DNA from: Parvibaculum sedimenti
GTDB taxonomy: Bacteria > Pseudomonadota > Alphaproteobacteria > Parvibaculales > Parvibaculaceae
Length of the DNA: 64,000 bases
Assembly: GCF_009184905.1 (NCBI RefSeq)
Contig: NZ_WESC01000016.1
Coordinates: 1-64,000, forward strand
Direction of reading: 5' to 3'
Shown here: one piece after another, positions 16,579 to 25,934 of the stretch
Numbering within the stretch: the stretch's first letter is position 1
Layout: each line of letters opens with the position of its first letter
The notes under the pieces: model-generated
Seen by the model: the letters and a program-made list of their open reading frames with translations, nothing else
What the model was told of the DNA's origin: nothing
Database searches by the model: none
Made by a program: the position numbers and the translations under genes

Positions 16579-17550
16579 TTACAGCAGCCGGTGCAGCGTC
16601 CGCAGCACGGTGATCCGCGCCGTGATCATGGCGACCAGCGCGGCGATGACTGGCACACCGGCGAGCGCCGGATAGAATTCGGGCCGCAGACCCGACACCG
16701 GCACGAGGAAAGAGCTTGCCGAGCCTCCATACCAGGCGAGACCGAGGAAGGTCGCGACCGAGAGCGCAAGTCCAATGATTCCGCCGCGCAGTCCGAGATG
16801 CAGGAAATGGCGCTGCACTTCGGACGCGATGAACTTGTCGCGCGCGCCGATCATGTGCAGCACTTCCACCACTTCACGATTTGCGGAAAGGCCCGAACGC
16901 GTCGCGAAAGTGACGATGGCGATGGTCGTTGCCGCGACCACGGCGAGCACCGCATAGGCGAGCCACTGGGCCGAGCGCGCGGTGCGAACGAGTTCTGTCT
17001 GCCATTGGCGATGCGTGTCGAGAATGGCGCCGGGGGCCACCTCCGCAAGGTGTCGGGCCAACGCATCGAAATCCGGCGGCGTGTTTGCGTCGATGCGGAT
17101 ATCCACGAGGCGCGGCAGCGGCAGATCTTCGGTCACATTGCCCTTGCCGAGCCAGGGCTCGAGCAACGCTTCCGTATCGGCCTTGCTCAGCGCCTCGGCG
17201 CGGAGGATGCCCTGCGTTTCCTTCAGCAGCTTCACGACGGCTTCCACCTGCTCGTCCTGCGGCATGGCATCGGACGGCTTCACCTCCACGGTGAGGGCGC
17301 CCGAAAGGTCGCGCGCCCAGTCTGCCGAGGTGCGGCCGACTGAAAGTGCCGCGCCGAGTGCGAGGCTTGCGAGGAAGCACATGGCGGCGATGACGAGGAT
17401 CAATGAAAGGCCCGCGCCATCGGCGGCCGGCATGACGCTGCGCGTCTCGACCATGACGGCCCTGATCCGTTGGCCGAGGCCCCGGCGCTCATGAACGGGC
17501 TCCGCCTTTTCCTTGGCGGCCGGACGGGCTTTGGCGCGGGGTTCAGCCAC
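16579..17550 (-). CDS. ftsX: cell division ABC transporter permease FtsX
   Basis: Inner-membrane partner of FtsE that links septation to activation of peptidoglycan hydrolases. The 323-residue protein has a basic cytoplasmic N terminus, TM1 near 45-70, a periplasmic domain (KLLKETQGILRAEALSK..DLPLPRLVDIRID), and three C-terminal transmembrane segments typical of FtsX/MacB topology. The start overlaps the ftsE stop by 8 bp. Sequence is divergent from enterobacterial FtsX, as usual for alphaproteobacteria, so the ID relies on architecture plus ftsE. Confidence 0.88.
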   Translation of the reverse strand: MAEPRAKARPAAKEKAEPVHERRGLGQRIRAVMVETRSVMPAADGAGLSLILVIAAMCFLASLALGAALSVGRTSADWARDLSGALTVEVKPSDAMPQDEQVEAVVKLLKETQGILRAEALSKADTEALLEPWLGKGNVTEDLPLPRLVDIRIDANTPPDFDALARHLAEVAPGAILDTHRQWQTELVRTARSAQWLAYAVLAVVAATTIAIVTFATRSGLSANREVVEVLHMIGARDKFIASEVQRHFLHLGLRGGIIGLALSVATFLGLAWYGGSASSFLVPVSGLRPEFYPALAGVPVIAALVAMITARITVLRTLHRLL

Positions 17551-18202
17551 GGACGGTCAGCCTCCCGCCATTGATCATGAGTTCCGGCGCCCCCGCCGCC
17601 TCGACCAGAGCATGGTCGTGGGTGGCGATGAGGACCGAAGTGCCCAGACGGTTCAACTCGATGAAGAGACGAAGCAGCCGCTTGCCCATTTCAGGGTCGA
17701 CATTGCCAGTCGGCTCGTCGGCGAGCAGGACGTCGGGCTGCGCGACGACGGCGCGGGCGATGGCGGCACGCTGCTTTTCGCCGCCCGAAAGCGTCGGCGG
17801 CTTGGCTGTCATGCGCTCACCAAGGCCCACCCAGGCGAGCAGTTCCTTCACATCCGCGCGGTAGCTGTCCTCGGACCTTCCCTGGATCTTCAGCGGCAGG
17901 GCGACGTTCTCATAGGTCGTCAGATGATCGAGAAGGCGGAATTCCTGAAAGACGACGCCGACGCGGCGGCGCAGGTCCGGCAGTTCGGCGCGTGGCAGTG
18001 TCGCGATATCGCGACCGAACATGGTGATGAGGCCGCGCGAAGGGCGCGAGGCGAGGAACATGAGTTTCAGAAGCGAGGTCTTGCCCGCGCCCGATGGGCC
18101 GGTCAAAAAGTGGAGCGAGCCCGGCGCGAGGTGAAAGCTCACATCACGCAGGATCTCCGGCCCCATGCCGTAGCGCATGCCCACATTCTCGAAGCGAATC
18201 AT
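17543..18202 (-). CDS. ftsE: cell division ATP-binding protein FtsE
   Basis: A 219-residue ABC ATPase. Walker A GPSGAGKTSLL is at about 35-45, Q-loop FQEFRLLDHLTTYENV near 85-100, signature LSGGEKQR near 138-145, Walker B VLLADEPTGNVDP near 158-170, and switch His in ATHDH near 193-197. The FtsE-specific N terminus MIRFENVGMRYG shows that ATG 18202 is the start; the longer frame upstream (to 18397) is non-coding. Divergent from the zinc-ribbon gene across a 203-bp region containing a CtrA-type site. Confidence 0.95.
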   Translation of the reverse strand: MIRFENVGMRYGMGPEILRDVSFHLAPGSLHFLTGPSGAGKTSLLKLMFLASRPSRGLITMFGRDIATLPRAELPDLRRRVGVVFQEFRLLDHLTTYENVALPLKIQGRSEDSYRADVKELLAWVGLGERMTAKPPTLSGGEKQRAAIARAVVAQPDVLLADEPTGNVDPEMGKRLLRLFIELNRLGTSVLIATHDHALVEAAGAPELMINGGRLTVRG

Positions 18203-18288
18203 GGAACGCAAGGTAACATGGAAGCGGCCGGACGCGGGCAGCCCCTCGCGAAAATGTACCGCGATGCGACACGCTTTCGTTATGGCAC

Positions 18289-18304
18289 TTAACCGGACTT
18301 TAAC
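18289..18304. promoter_or_regulatory. CtrA-type binding site between ftsE and the zinc-ribbon gene
   Basis: TTAA (18289-18292), seven bases, TTAAC (18300-18304): a perfect match to the TTAA-N7-TTAAC consensus of the alphaproteobacterial cell-cycle regulator CtrA. It is 87 bp from the ftsE ATG and 102 bp from the divergent ATG. It overlaps a second dyad, CCGGAC-N10-GTCCGG (18293-18314). Confidence 0.6.
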
Positions 18305-18405
18305 CATGGTCCGGCTTTCAATAGGCTGTGGTGAACAGGCGTCGCGCGAAGCGTCCCGTCCTCCTGTCCGCCCGCTTGGGCATATCGGTTTCGGCAATCA
18401 ACCTG

Positions 18406-19272
18406 ATGATCATTACCTGTCCAGCATGTTCGGCCCGCTACCCGGTGGACGCGGCTTCCTTCGCGCCGTCCGGGCGGAAGGTGCGCTGCGCCAAATGCGG
18501 CCATAGCTGGCATCAGGCTCCGCCGACCGACCTGCCGCGCAAGGGCGAGGAGCCGGCGGCGGCACCCGCCGCTCCCGAGCCTCAGCCCGAGCCGGAGCAT
18601 GAGATCATTTCGGCACCGGAACCGGTTGTTCCCTTTGAGGTACCAGCGACCCCCATTTTCAAGAAACCCGCGCCTGCGGAGGCCGAAGCGCCGGCGCCGG
18701 AAGACGACATCGGCTTCGCGGAGCCCGGAGAATCCCAGCTCGGCAATGGCGGCAAGCTCCGCACCTTCGTCAATCGTGCCGCCTCGTCGCGTCGGGGCCG
18801 TGTGCTCTCCGCCATCGGCTGGGTGTTGCTCATCGCTTTTGTCGGGACGACGCTTTTCGGCGGCTGGCACTATCGCAAGGACATTGCCGCGTACTGGCCC
18901 GCGACGACGAAAATCTACGGCGCCGTCGACAAGCCGATCAATCTGCGCGGCTTCGAGTTCCGCGAGGTAGGCTACGAACGCCAGACGGAAAACGGATTGC
19001 CGGTGCTGGCGGTCAAGGGCCAGGTCGTGAATATCAGTGACGAGCGTCGCGCCGTGCCGCGCCTTCGCGTCGGCCTTCTCGATGCCAAGCAGCATGAGCT
19101 TTATCACTGGACCTTCGCCCTCAGCGAGGCAGAGCTTGACCCGAAGCAGGCCGTGCCTTTCGTGACACGGCTTTCGAGCCCGCCCGTTGACGTGCGCGAT
19201 CTCGAACTGCGCTTTGTGCAGAAGGGTGAGGAGAGCGAGCCCGCGAGCCCGCCAACCACGCCCAAGCCCTGA
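18406..19272 (+). CDS. MJ0042-type zinc-ribbon membrane protein
   Basis: The 288-residue protein starts with a zinc ribbon (Cys 5, 8, 28, 31 in MIITCPACSARYPVD..VRCAKCGHSWH), followed by a Pro/Ala/Glu-rich linker (about 40-110), one transmembrane segment (VLSAIGWVLLIAFVGTTLFGGW near 130-152) and a C-terminal domain resembling DUF3426-like beta domains (VLAVKGQVVNISDERRAVPRLRVGLLD). Such proteins are widespread and uncharacterised in alphaproteobacteria, often beside ftsEX. ATG 18406 directly precedes the zinc ribbon; upstream codons of the open frame are not family-like. Confidence 0.85.
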   Translation: MIITCPACSARYPVDAASFAPSGRKVRCAKCGHSWHQAPPTDLPRKGEEPAAAPAAPEPQPEPEHEIISAPEPVVPFEVPATPIFKKPAPAEAEAPAPEDDIGFAEPGESQLGNGGKLRTFVNRAASSRRGRVLSAIGWVLLIAFVGTTLFGGWHYRKDIAAYWPATTKIYGAVDKPINLRGFEFREVGYERQTENGLPVLAVKGQVVNISDERRAVPRLRVGLLDAKQHELYHWTFALSEAELDPKQAVPFVTRLSSPPVDVRDLELRFVQKGEESEPASPPTTPKP

Positions 19273-19368
19273 GCCTCTGGCCGATCAGGATTGCGAACGG
19301 GCTGGACTTCGGGCCGTCACGCCGTCAATTTGTGCCCTTAGCCGCAAATAAACAGGCAATCACGGATC

Positions 19369-19914
19369 ATGAGTAAGCTCGTCGCGCATGGCGCGCAGAT
19401 ATCGGTTATGTTTACGGCAGAGGAAATCGCCGCTCGCGTTCGGGAACTGGCGAAGGAAATCGTCGCCGTGATGGGCAAGGAGCTGCTCGTCATTCCCATC
19501 CTCAAGGGCAGCTTCATCTTCGCCGCCGATCTGTTGCGCGCGCTTCATGAGGAAGGCGCCGAGCCCGACATGGATTTCATCAGCCTGTCGAGCTATGGCA
19601 AGGGAACGCAGTCGCTGGGCGAGGTAAAGATCATCCGCGACACAGAGGCCGCAATCGAAGGCCGCGACGTCCTCATCGTCGACGACATTCTGGAATCGGG
19701 GCGCACGCTCGCCTTCGCCAAGGACCTGATGACGGCGCGCCGCGCTCACTCGGTCAAGACCTGCGTGCTGCTGGACAAGCCCGGCAAGCTCGCCGTCCAT
19801 ATGAAGGCCGATTTCACCGGCTTCAAATGCGCCGACCGTTTCGTCGTCGGCTATGGCATGGACGTGGCGCATGCCTATCGGCAGTTGCCGTTCGTCGGCG
19901 TCGTCGAGGGCTGA
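19369..19914 (+). CDS. hpt: hypoxanthine phosphoribosyltransferase
   Basis: Purine salvage enzyme converting hypoxanthine or guanine plus PRPP to IMP or GMP. The 181-residue protein has the PRPP-binding motif VLIVDDILESGRTL near 101-114, the flexible-loop SLSSYGKGTQS near 70-80, and the C-terminal FVVGYGMDVAHAYRQLPFVGVV typical of bacterial Hpt. First gene of a pair with the response-regulator gene 6 bp downstream. Confidence 0.95.
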   Translation: MSKLVAHGAQISVMFTAEEIAARVRELAKEIVAVMGKELLVIPILKGSFIFAADLLRALHEEGAEPDMDFISLSSYGKGTQSLGEVKIIRDTEAAIEGRDVLIVDDILESGRTLAFAKDLMTARRAHSVKTCVLLDKPGKLAVHMKADFTGFKCADRFVVGYGMDVAHAYRQLPFVGVVEG

Positions 19915-19920
19915 TAGCGC

Positions 19921-20298
19921 ATGGCTCGCATCCTGATCGCAGAGGACGAGCCCAGTGTACGCGCCTTCATCACGCGCGCGCTTTCAGGCGTCGGCCATGA
20001 GGTCGAGGAGGTCGGCGATGGCAGCGAGGCACTGATGGCACTCGCCCGCGCGCGCGAGGCGGGCAGGGCGCATGATCTCCTGCTCACCGATATTCTTATG
20101 CCCGTGATGGATGGCATTTCGCTCGCGCTTTCTGCCGCCCGCGACGCACCCGACATGCCGATCATGCTGATGACCGGTTATTCCGACCAGCGCGAACGCG
20201 CATATGGCCTTGACGCCATCATCGACGACATTCTGCTGAAGCCCTTCACGCTGGACGAGCTTGTCATGCGCGTGCAGACGGTTCTGGACAAGGAATAG
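19921..20298 (+). CDS. cpdR: single-domain response regulator, CpdR-like
   Basis: A 125-residue stand-alone receiver: acidic pair Glu8-Asp9 (ILIAEDEP), phospho-acceptor Asp57 in LLLTDILMP, switch Thr85 in LMTGYSD, Lys107 in LLKPFTLDELV. There is no output domain. The MARILIAED start, size and the LLKPFTLDEL end match CpdR, which in unphosphorylated form recruits substrates to ClpXP (including CtrA degradation) in alphaproteobacteria. The CpdR name is by resemblance; another single-domain regulator cannot be excluded. GAGGG lies upstream of the start in the end of hpt. Confidence 0.75.
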   Translation: MARILIAEDEPSVRAFITRALSGVGHEVEEVGDGSEALMALARAREAGRAHDLLLTDILMPVMDGISLALSAARDAPDMPIMLMTGYSDQRERAYGLDAIIDDILLKPFTLDELVMRVQTVLDKE

Positions 20299-20307
20299 CG
20301 GAATACT

Positions 20308-22854
20308 TCAAAACCGCTTCAGCAGCCGGTCGAGATAATCCAGCTCGTTCTTCGGGCGGCCGAGTTCACCGGCGCGGCGACGCAGTTCCTCAATGATCTT
20401 TCGGGCGCGCTGAACGTCGATCTTGTTGGGCACGGCAACGTCGTTGCCGATCGTGGTCGAGCCATTGGCGGTCGGGCGACCGAAGGGATCGGAGGCGCTG
20501 TTCTGTCCGCGCCCGGCGCTGCCGCGTCGGCCCGCCATGCTCTGCATCATTTGATCGGCCAGGCCCTGCGCTCCTTCACGCATTTCTGCGATGGCTTTGC
20601 CCTGCGCGGCGGTGGCGCGGTCAGTGCGCTCGTCGCCGAGGCGCTCTTCGGCGCTCTTCATCGAGTTGCCGGCGTCGACAAGCGCGGGGGGCGCCTTCGC
20701 ACCGGATTTTTCAAGTTCAAGAACCGCCTTTGCCAGCTCCTCGCGCAGCGCTTCCTGCGACTTCCTGAGGTCGTGCATGGAGGCTTTGCCGCCCTTGCCG
20801 GCGCCCGCGCCCATCTTCGCGCCTTGCTGGAAGGTTTGGGCCATGAGTTCGTTCTGCTTGTCGATCAGCTTGCCTATCTTGTCGACACCCTGCTGCATCG
20901 CCTGTTCCTGCGGCGTCATGCCGGCGCTTTTCTGGGGCGTCCGCATGTTCTCCATGATCGCCTGGAGCTGCTGCAGCATGGCTTTCGCCTGATCTCGTGC
21001 GCCGGTCTTCGTCATTTCCTCGATGGAACTCAGCATCTTTTCGAGGTCGGAGCGGTCGATGGTCTGTCCGTCCTGCGGCGCGAAGCGATTCATGTCGCTC
21101 GTAGCCGGCATCTGGCCGCTGGCGGTCAGCGCTTCCATGTAGCGATTGAAAGCGCTTTTGAGGTCGGCGAGCAGCCGGTCGAGTTCCTCGCCCGACGCGC
21201 CCTTGGCCAGTGCATTGGCCAGCGCGTCGCGGGCGCGGCGCATGTCGTTCTCGGCGAGCGAGACGTCGCCATCCTCGATGTGGAGCGCGGTTGCCCAGAG
21301 AAGGTCGTAGATGCCGGTAAGGTCGCTGTCGCGCTGGGCGTCGGCGAGGCGCCAATAGGCCGCGCGGAGCGCGAGATAGACGCGCAGGTCGTCGATGTAG
21401 CGATCGGGGTCCGTCGTGAAATCGTCGAGTACGCGGGCCACGCGCGCCGTCGCCTGCGGTTCGAGCGCGAGCGCGCGGCGCTGCTCGACGATGGCGGCGG
21501 CAAGCGGCTTCTTGAACTCGCGGGCGGGAAGCACGATCGCCACGGGCAACGACGTCCCTTCCTGTCCCGCGTCGTCCTTCGCCACCAGCGTGATGGTGAC
21601 GGCCAAGCCCGCCCAAGGGTGCGGCGTGAGGTCGATATAGGTTTCGTCGCTCGCCTCACGAGGGCGGAGTGTCGGCAGCGGCAGGTTGATGGTGGGTGGC
21701 GTCACGCGGGATTGCACCGGCTTTGCGCCCACCTTGGCGCCCGCCTTGGTCGTGCCCGGCGATGCCTGTTCTGGCGGGAGGACGAGGGCAATGCGCGCCA
21801 CGGCGGAGGTGACGCCGTAATCGTCATCGACCTTGTAGGCGAAGCGCAATGAGCCGGTGGCCGTCTTCTCGATAGGCTTGGTGAGTGCGATCCGCGGCTT
21901 TCGGTCGGCGACGACGTCGATCTCCCAGCCGCGCATCATGCGCCCGCCTTGCGTCAGCGCGAATTCCGTCGAGGCAGCGATCTTCGCGTCGATGGCGTAA
22001 TTTGTGCTGCCCATATGTTTCAGCGGCTCGGGGCGGCCGCGGTCGCCCTGTCCGGCTTCGAGCGAGGGGGTATTCTTGAGGCCGTGGACGCGCAGCGACA
22101 GCACGCTGTTTTCCGGCACGACGAGCTTTCGCTCCTCCGTCGTCGCGCGGTCTGCCGATTGCTGATCTTCGAGATAGATCGGCGCCTGGCCCGTATAAGC
22201 CGGCGGGGTGATCCAGGCTTCGACCGAGAAGGGCTTTGCAACGCCGAGGCCGGGGAGCAGCGCCGCCGCGATACGGTTCATCTGCCCGCCGCCGGTGCCC
22301 AGAAAGGCGATGACGAGGAGGAGCACCACCGCGGCGCGAAGCGCATAGGGGTCCTGCGAGGCAAGGCCCGGCGAGGCAAAACCGAGCTTGAGCTTGCGGA
22401 TGCGTTCGGCCACCCAGCGTTGGTGCGCGCGCCAGAGCGCGGCGTCCCCCGTGCCCGGCGCAGGCGCGTCTTCATAAGCGCCGAGCGGCTGGTGGGTGAG
22501 GCCCGAGACCTGTTCGAGATGGCGCAGTGCCGCTTCACGGTCTGGCCAGCGGAAGCCCATGAGCCCGCGCCAGAGCATCCAGGCCATGAGCCCGCCGAAG
22601 CCCGCGAGCATGGCCCAGTGGATGCCGAGGGGCAGGCCCGAAAAGGCGCCGAAGAGTGCGAGCACCAGAAAGACGCCGCCGACGCCCGCAGGCGGCCAGA
22701 GGACCGGCCAGAGGGCTTCCCAGAAGAGGATGGCGCGGGCGATGCGGATGCGCCGCTCGACGCGCGGCGGCAGGCGCGGGCCCTCGGCGCGGCGGGGGGC
22801 TTCTTTCCCCGCCTCCGTCACCTTCGCCGTCTTGCGCGTATTGGGGCCGTTCAA
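20308..22854 (-). CDS. TIGR02302 family (DUF4175) membrane protein
   Basis: A large 848-residue protein with two or three N-terminal transmembrane segments (about 40-110 and 175-195), a periplasmic beta-rich region (residues about 200-440), helical repeats, and a Gln/Met-rich coiled coil near 570-770 (for example MLQQLQAIMENMRTPQ). It ends NELDYLDRLLKRF, a typical TIGR02302 end. The family is largely restricted to alphaproteobacteria and its function is unknown. Convergent with cpdR (9 bp between stops). Upstream of lysA but 63 bp away, so it could be read from the argH-lysA transcript. Confidence 0.85.
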   Translation of the reverse strand: MNGPNTRKTAKVTEAGKEAPRRAEGPRLPPRVERRIRIARAILFWEALWPVLWPPAGVGGVFLVLALFGAFSGLPLGIHWAMLAGFGGLMAWMLWRGLMGFRWPDREAALRHLEQVSGLTHQPLGAYEDAPAPGTGDAALWRAHQRWVAERIRKLKLGFASPGLASQDPYALRAAVVLLLVIAFLGTGGGQMNRIAAALLPGLGVAKPFSVEAWITPPAYTGQAPIYLEDQQSADRATTEERKLVVPENSVLSLRVHGLKNTPSLEAGQGDRGRPEPLKHMGSTNYAIDAKIAASTEFALTQGGRMMRGWEIDVVADRKPRIALTKPIEKTATGSLRFAYKVDDDYGVTSAVARIALVLPPEQASPGTTKAGAKVGAKPVQSRVTPPTINLPLPTLRPREASDETYIDLTPHPWAGLAVTITLVAKDDAGQEGTSLPVAIVLPAREFKKPLAAAIVEQRRALALEPQATARVARVLDDFTTDPDRYIDDLRVYLALRAAYWRLADAQRDSDLTGIYDLLWATALHIEDGDVSLAENDMRRARDALANALAKGASGEELDRLLADLKSAFNRYMEALTASGQMPATSDMNRFAPQDGQTIDRSDLEKMLSSIEEMTKTGARDQAKAMLQQLQAIMENMRTPQKSAGMTPQEQAMQQGVDKIGKLIDKQNELMAQTFQQGAKMGAGAGKGGKASMHDLRKSQEALREELAKAVLELEKSGAKAPPALVDAGNSMKSAEERLGDERTDRATAAQGKAIAEMREGAQGLADQMMQSMAGRRGSAGRGQNSASDPFGRPTANGSTTIGNDVAVPNKIDVQRARKIIEELRRRAGELGRPKNELDYLDRLLKRF

Positions 22855-22917
22855 ATCCTCGCGCCTCTTGTCAGGCCGTTCCGGGAACCGTGTTCGCGGC
22901 CCGTGAGCGACTCGCGC

Positions 22918-24195
22918 CTAGCGAGGTCCTCCGAGCCATGCGGGGATCATATCGTGCTTCAGGATTTCGTCATAACTTGGGCGCGCGCGGATGATCGCAT
23001 AGTCGCTGCCGTTGACGAGGACCTCGGGCACGAGGGGCCTTGTGTTGTATTCCGAGGCCTGCACCGCGCCATAGGCGCCCGCCGACATGATGGCGACGAG
23101 ATCGTCTGCCTTCAGCCGCGCCATTTCGCGGCCCTTGGCGAGATAGTCACCGGTTTCACAGACGGGGCCGACGACGTCATAGACGGCGCGCTCCGCCGAG
23201 GCTGAGGGCTCGACCACTGCCTTGATCTCGTGGAAGGCGTCGTAAAGCGTCGGGCGGATCAGGTCGTTCATCGCCGCGTCGACGATGAGGAACTTCCGGT
23301 CGTCGCCCTGCTTCTCATAGATGACGCGCGAAACGAGGATGCCCGCATTGCCCACAATGAGGCGGCCGGGCTCATAGGTAAGCTCGCAGCCCAGATGGCC
23401 GACGGCGCGCTGCACCATCGCGGCATATTCATCCGGATGCGGAGGAATGTCGTTGTCGCCGCGATAGGGAATGCCCAGCCCTCCGCCGAGGTCGATGCGG
23501 CTGATGGCATGGCCCTCGCGGCGCAACTCCTCGACCATGCCCGCGACCCGGCGGAAGGCGGCGTCGAAAGGCTCAAGCGAGGTGAGCTGGCTGCCGATAT
23601 GAACGTCGATGCCCACGGCGGCGATGCCGGGAAGCTCTTCGGCGCGGGCATAGACGGCAGGCGCGCGCTTCCAGGAAATGCCGAACTTGTTCTCGGCCTT
23701 GCCGGTCGCGATCTTCTCGTGCGTCCTCGCGTCGACATCCGGGTTCACGCGGATCGCGATCTTCGCGGTGAGACCGCGCGCGCTGGCAAGCGCCGATATC
23801 TGTTCGAGTTCCGGCTCCGATTCGACGTTGAACTGGTCGATACCAGCTTCCAGCGCGAAGGAGATTTCCTGCGCCGTCTTGCCGACGCCAGAAAAGACGA
23901 TCCTGGAAGCGGGAATGCCTGCCGCAAGGGCGCGGCGCAATTCGCCTTCCGAGACCACATCGGCGCCCGCGCCGACCTTGGCCAGGGTTGCGATGACGGC
24001 GAGGTTGGAATTGGCCTTGACCGCATAGCAGAGCCGCGCGGGCTGCTTCCTGAAGGCGTCGATGAAGACCTGCGCGTGGCGCGTCAGTGTCGCGGAGGAA
24101 TAGCAATAGAAGGGCGTGCCGACTGTCGCCGCGATATCGGAGATCGCGACGTCTTCAGCATGAAGAACGCCGCCCTTGTACTCGAAATGATTCAT
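22918..24195 (-). CDS. lysA: diaminopimelate decarboxylase
   Basis: PLP enzyme (fold type III) of the last lysine step. The 425-residue protein has the PLP lysine in LCYAVKANSN (Lys60), EGELRRALAAG, the His in VDVHIGSQL, the GGGLGIPY phosphate loop, and the C-terminal VGPVCETGDYLAKGR motif with the substrate-site Cys-Glu. ATG 24195 gives the standard LysA N terminus; the upstream part of the open frame overlaps lptM in another frame. Order argH-lptM-lysA is conserved in proteobacteria. Confidence 0.96.
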   Translation of the reverse strand: MNHFEYKGGVLHAEDVAISDIAATVGTPFYCYSSATLTRHAQVFIDAFRKQPARLCYAVKANSNLAVIATLAKVGAGADVVSEGELRRALAAGIPASRIVFSGVGKTAQEISFALEAGIDQFNVESEPELEQISALASARGLTAKIAIRVNPDVDARTHEKIATGKAENKFGISWKRAPAVYARAEELPGIAAVGIDVHIGSQLTSLEPFDAAFRRVAGMVEELRREGHAISRIDLGGGLGIPYRGDNDIPPHPDEYAAMVQRAVGHLGCELTYEPGRLIVGNAGILVSRVIYEKQGDDRKFLIVDAAMNDLIRPTLYDAFHEIKAVVEPSASAERAVYDVVGPVCETGDYLAKGREMARLKADDLVAIMSAGAYGAVQASEYNTRPLVPEVLVNGSDYAIIRARPSYDEILKHDMIPAWLGGPR

Positions 24196-24235
24196 GGCGC
24201 GGTCGCCTTGCGGAGAAACTGGAGTTCGGGGCGCC

Positions 24236-24478
24236 TCAGCAGGGCGGAAGCGTCTGGCTGGGCATCTGGCTGGGCGCGCTGGTCGACGACGAGCGCTTCT
24301 GCGCATCGATCGGCGCATCCTGCGGCACGACGGCAGGCGTGTTGCCGCAGGGCGTTTTTTGCGCCATGTCGGGGCTCCCGCCGGGCGGCGGTTCGAGATC
24401 GCCCTTTCGGCCGCAGGCGCCGAGCGCGAGAAGAACGGAAAGGCCGAGCGCCGCCGTGATCGTCATTCGCCGGTTCAT
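24236..24478 (-). CDS. lptM: small lipoprotein LptM (YifL)
   Basis: An 80-residue lipoprotein: signal peptide MNRRMTITAALGLSVLLALG followed by lipobox LALGAC (Cys22) and the family motif CGRKGDLEPPP. LptM assists maturation of the LptD-LptE LPS translocon by mimicking LPS; that role is from characterised homologues. Its place between argH and lysA is the usual one. The start is one base after the argH stop; ATG 24466 (Met5) is a possible alternative. The Ser/Pro/Gln-rich tail is low-complexity. Confidence 0.88.
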   Translation of the reverse strand: MNRRMTITAALGLSVLLALGACGRKGDLEPPPGGSPDMAQKTPCGNTPAVVPQDAPIDAQKRSSSTSAPSQMPSQTLPPC

Positions 24479-24479
24479 C

Positions 24480-25871
24480 TCACTTCTCCCTGCTGCCAAG
24501 CTCGTTTCGCCACCAGGCGACCGAGGCACGCACATTTTCGGGGGCCGTGCCGCCGAAGCTTGTCCGGCTGCGGACCGAATTGTCGACGCCCAGTACAGAA
24601 TATACCTCATCGGTGATGCCGGGCTCCACTTCCCGCATCTCGTCGAGCGAGAGGCCATCGAGATCGATGCCCCTCTTCTCGGCCCTGGCGACGAGCGCGC
24701 CGGTAATGTGATGCGCCTGACGGAAGGGCACATTGAGGCGCCGGACCAGCCAGTCGGCAAGATCGGTCGCCGTGGCGAAGCCGCGAGAGGCCGCCGCGCG
24801 CATTTCCTTCGCGTTGACGGTCAGCGTCGATATCATGCCGGTCATGGCGGCAAGCGAGAGCGACAGCGCATCAAGCGCGTCGAAGGCGGCTTCCTTGTCT
24901 TCCTGCATGTCCTTGGAATAGGCGAGCGGCAGGCCCTTCATGACGATGAGGAGCGAGGTGAGGTCGCCGATGACGCGGCCCGACTTCGCGCGCACGAGTT
25001 CGGCGGCATCGGGGTTGCGCTTTTGCGGCATGATCGACGAGCCGGTGGTGAAGCCGTCGGTCAGGCGCACGAAGTTGAAGCCCGGCGTCGACCAGATCAC
25101 GATTTCTTCGGCAAGGCGCGAGAGATGCGTCGCGGCGATTGCGGCGGCCGACATGGTTTCCAGCACGAAGTCGCGGTCGGACACGCTGTCGAGCGAGTTC
25201 CGCGTCGGGCGGTCGAAGCCGAGGGCCTTGGCCGTCATGTGGCGGTCGATGGGGAATGAGGTGCCGGCAAGCGCCGCGCTGCCTAGCGGGCTCTCGTTGA
25301 GGCGCCGCCGCGCATCGGCGAAGCGGCCACGGTCGCGCGCTGTCATCTCGACATAGGCGAGGCAATGATGGCCGAAGGTCACAGGCTGGGCCGTCTGCAG
25401 ATGAGTGAAGCCCGGCATGATCGTGTCGGCGTTGGCTTCCGCCTTGTCGAGCAGCGCCTTCTGGAAGTCGGCAAGCTGTTCGTCCAGATGGTCGATCGTG
25501 TCGCGGATATAGAGCTTGAAGTCGAGCGCCACCTGATCGTTGCGCGAACGAGCCGTGTGAAGCCTGCCCGCCGACGCGCCGATGAGGTCCGCAAGCCGCG
25601 ATTCGACATTCATGTGGATATCTTCAAGCGCCCGCTTGAACTCGAAGCGGCCTTCCTCGATCTCGGCCAGCACGGCATCGAGACCGGCGATGATTTGATC
25701 GGCATCGGCTCTTGAGATAATTCCGGTTTCGGCCAACATGGCGCAGTGCGCCTTCGAGCCCCGGATGTCCTGGGCAAAGAAGCGCTGATCGAAGCCGATG
25801 GAGGCGTTGATCTCCTCCATGATGCGGTCGGGACCTTCGCCGAAGCGGCCGCCCCACATTTTGTTGCTCAT
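24480..25871 (-). CDS. argH: argininosuccinate lyase
   Basis: Cleaves argininosuccinate to arginine and fumarate. The 463-residue protein carries the fumarase/aspartase-superfamily signature [16 protein letters not shown] near 278-293, the N-terminal [15 protein letters not shown] and the [16 protein letters not shown] segment near 105-120. Length is typical. First gene of argH-lptM-lysA, divergent from tlpA across 63 bp. Confidence 0.97.
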   Translation of the reverse strand: MSNKMWGGRFGEGPDRIMEEINASIGFDQRFFAQDIRGSKAHCAMLAETGIISRADADQIIAGLDAVLAEIEEGRFEFKRALEDIHMNVESRLADLIGASAGRLHTARSRNDQVALDFKLYIRDTIDHLDEQLADFQKALLDKAEANADTIMPGFTHLQTAQPVTFGHHCLAYVEMTARDRGRFADARRRLNESPLGSAALAGTSFPIDRHMTAKALGFDRPTRNSLDSVSDRDFVLETMSAAAIAATHLSRLAEEIVIWSTPGFNFVRLTDGFTTGSSIMPQKRNPDAAELVRAKSGRVIGDLTSLLIVMKGLPLAYSKDMQEDKEAAFDALDALSLSLAAMTGMISTLTVNAKEMRAAASRGFATATDLADWLVRRLNVPFRQAHHITGALVARAEKRGIDLDGLSLDEMREVEPGITDEVYSVLGVDNSVRSRTSFGGTAPENVRASVAWWRNELGSREK

Positions 25872-25934
25872 CGCGAGATTCCCCGGGCGTCGAGCCCGGC
25901 CCGGAGTCGCGGGGGCGCGGAGTTCTGAGACCCG

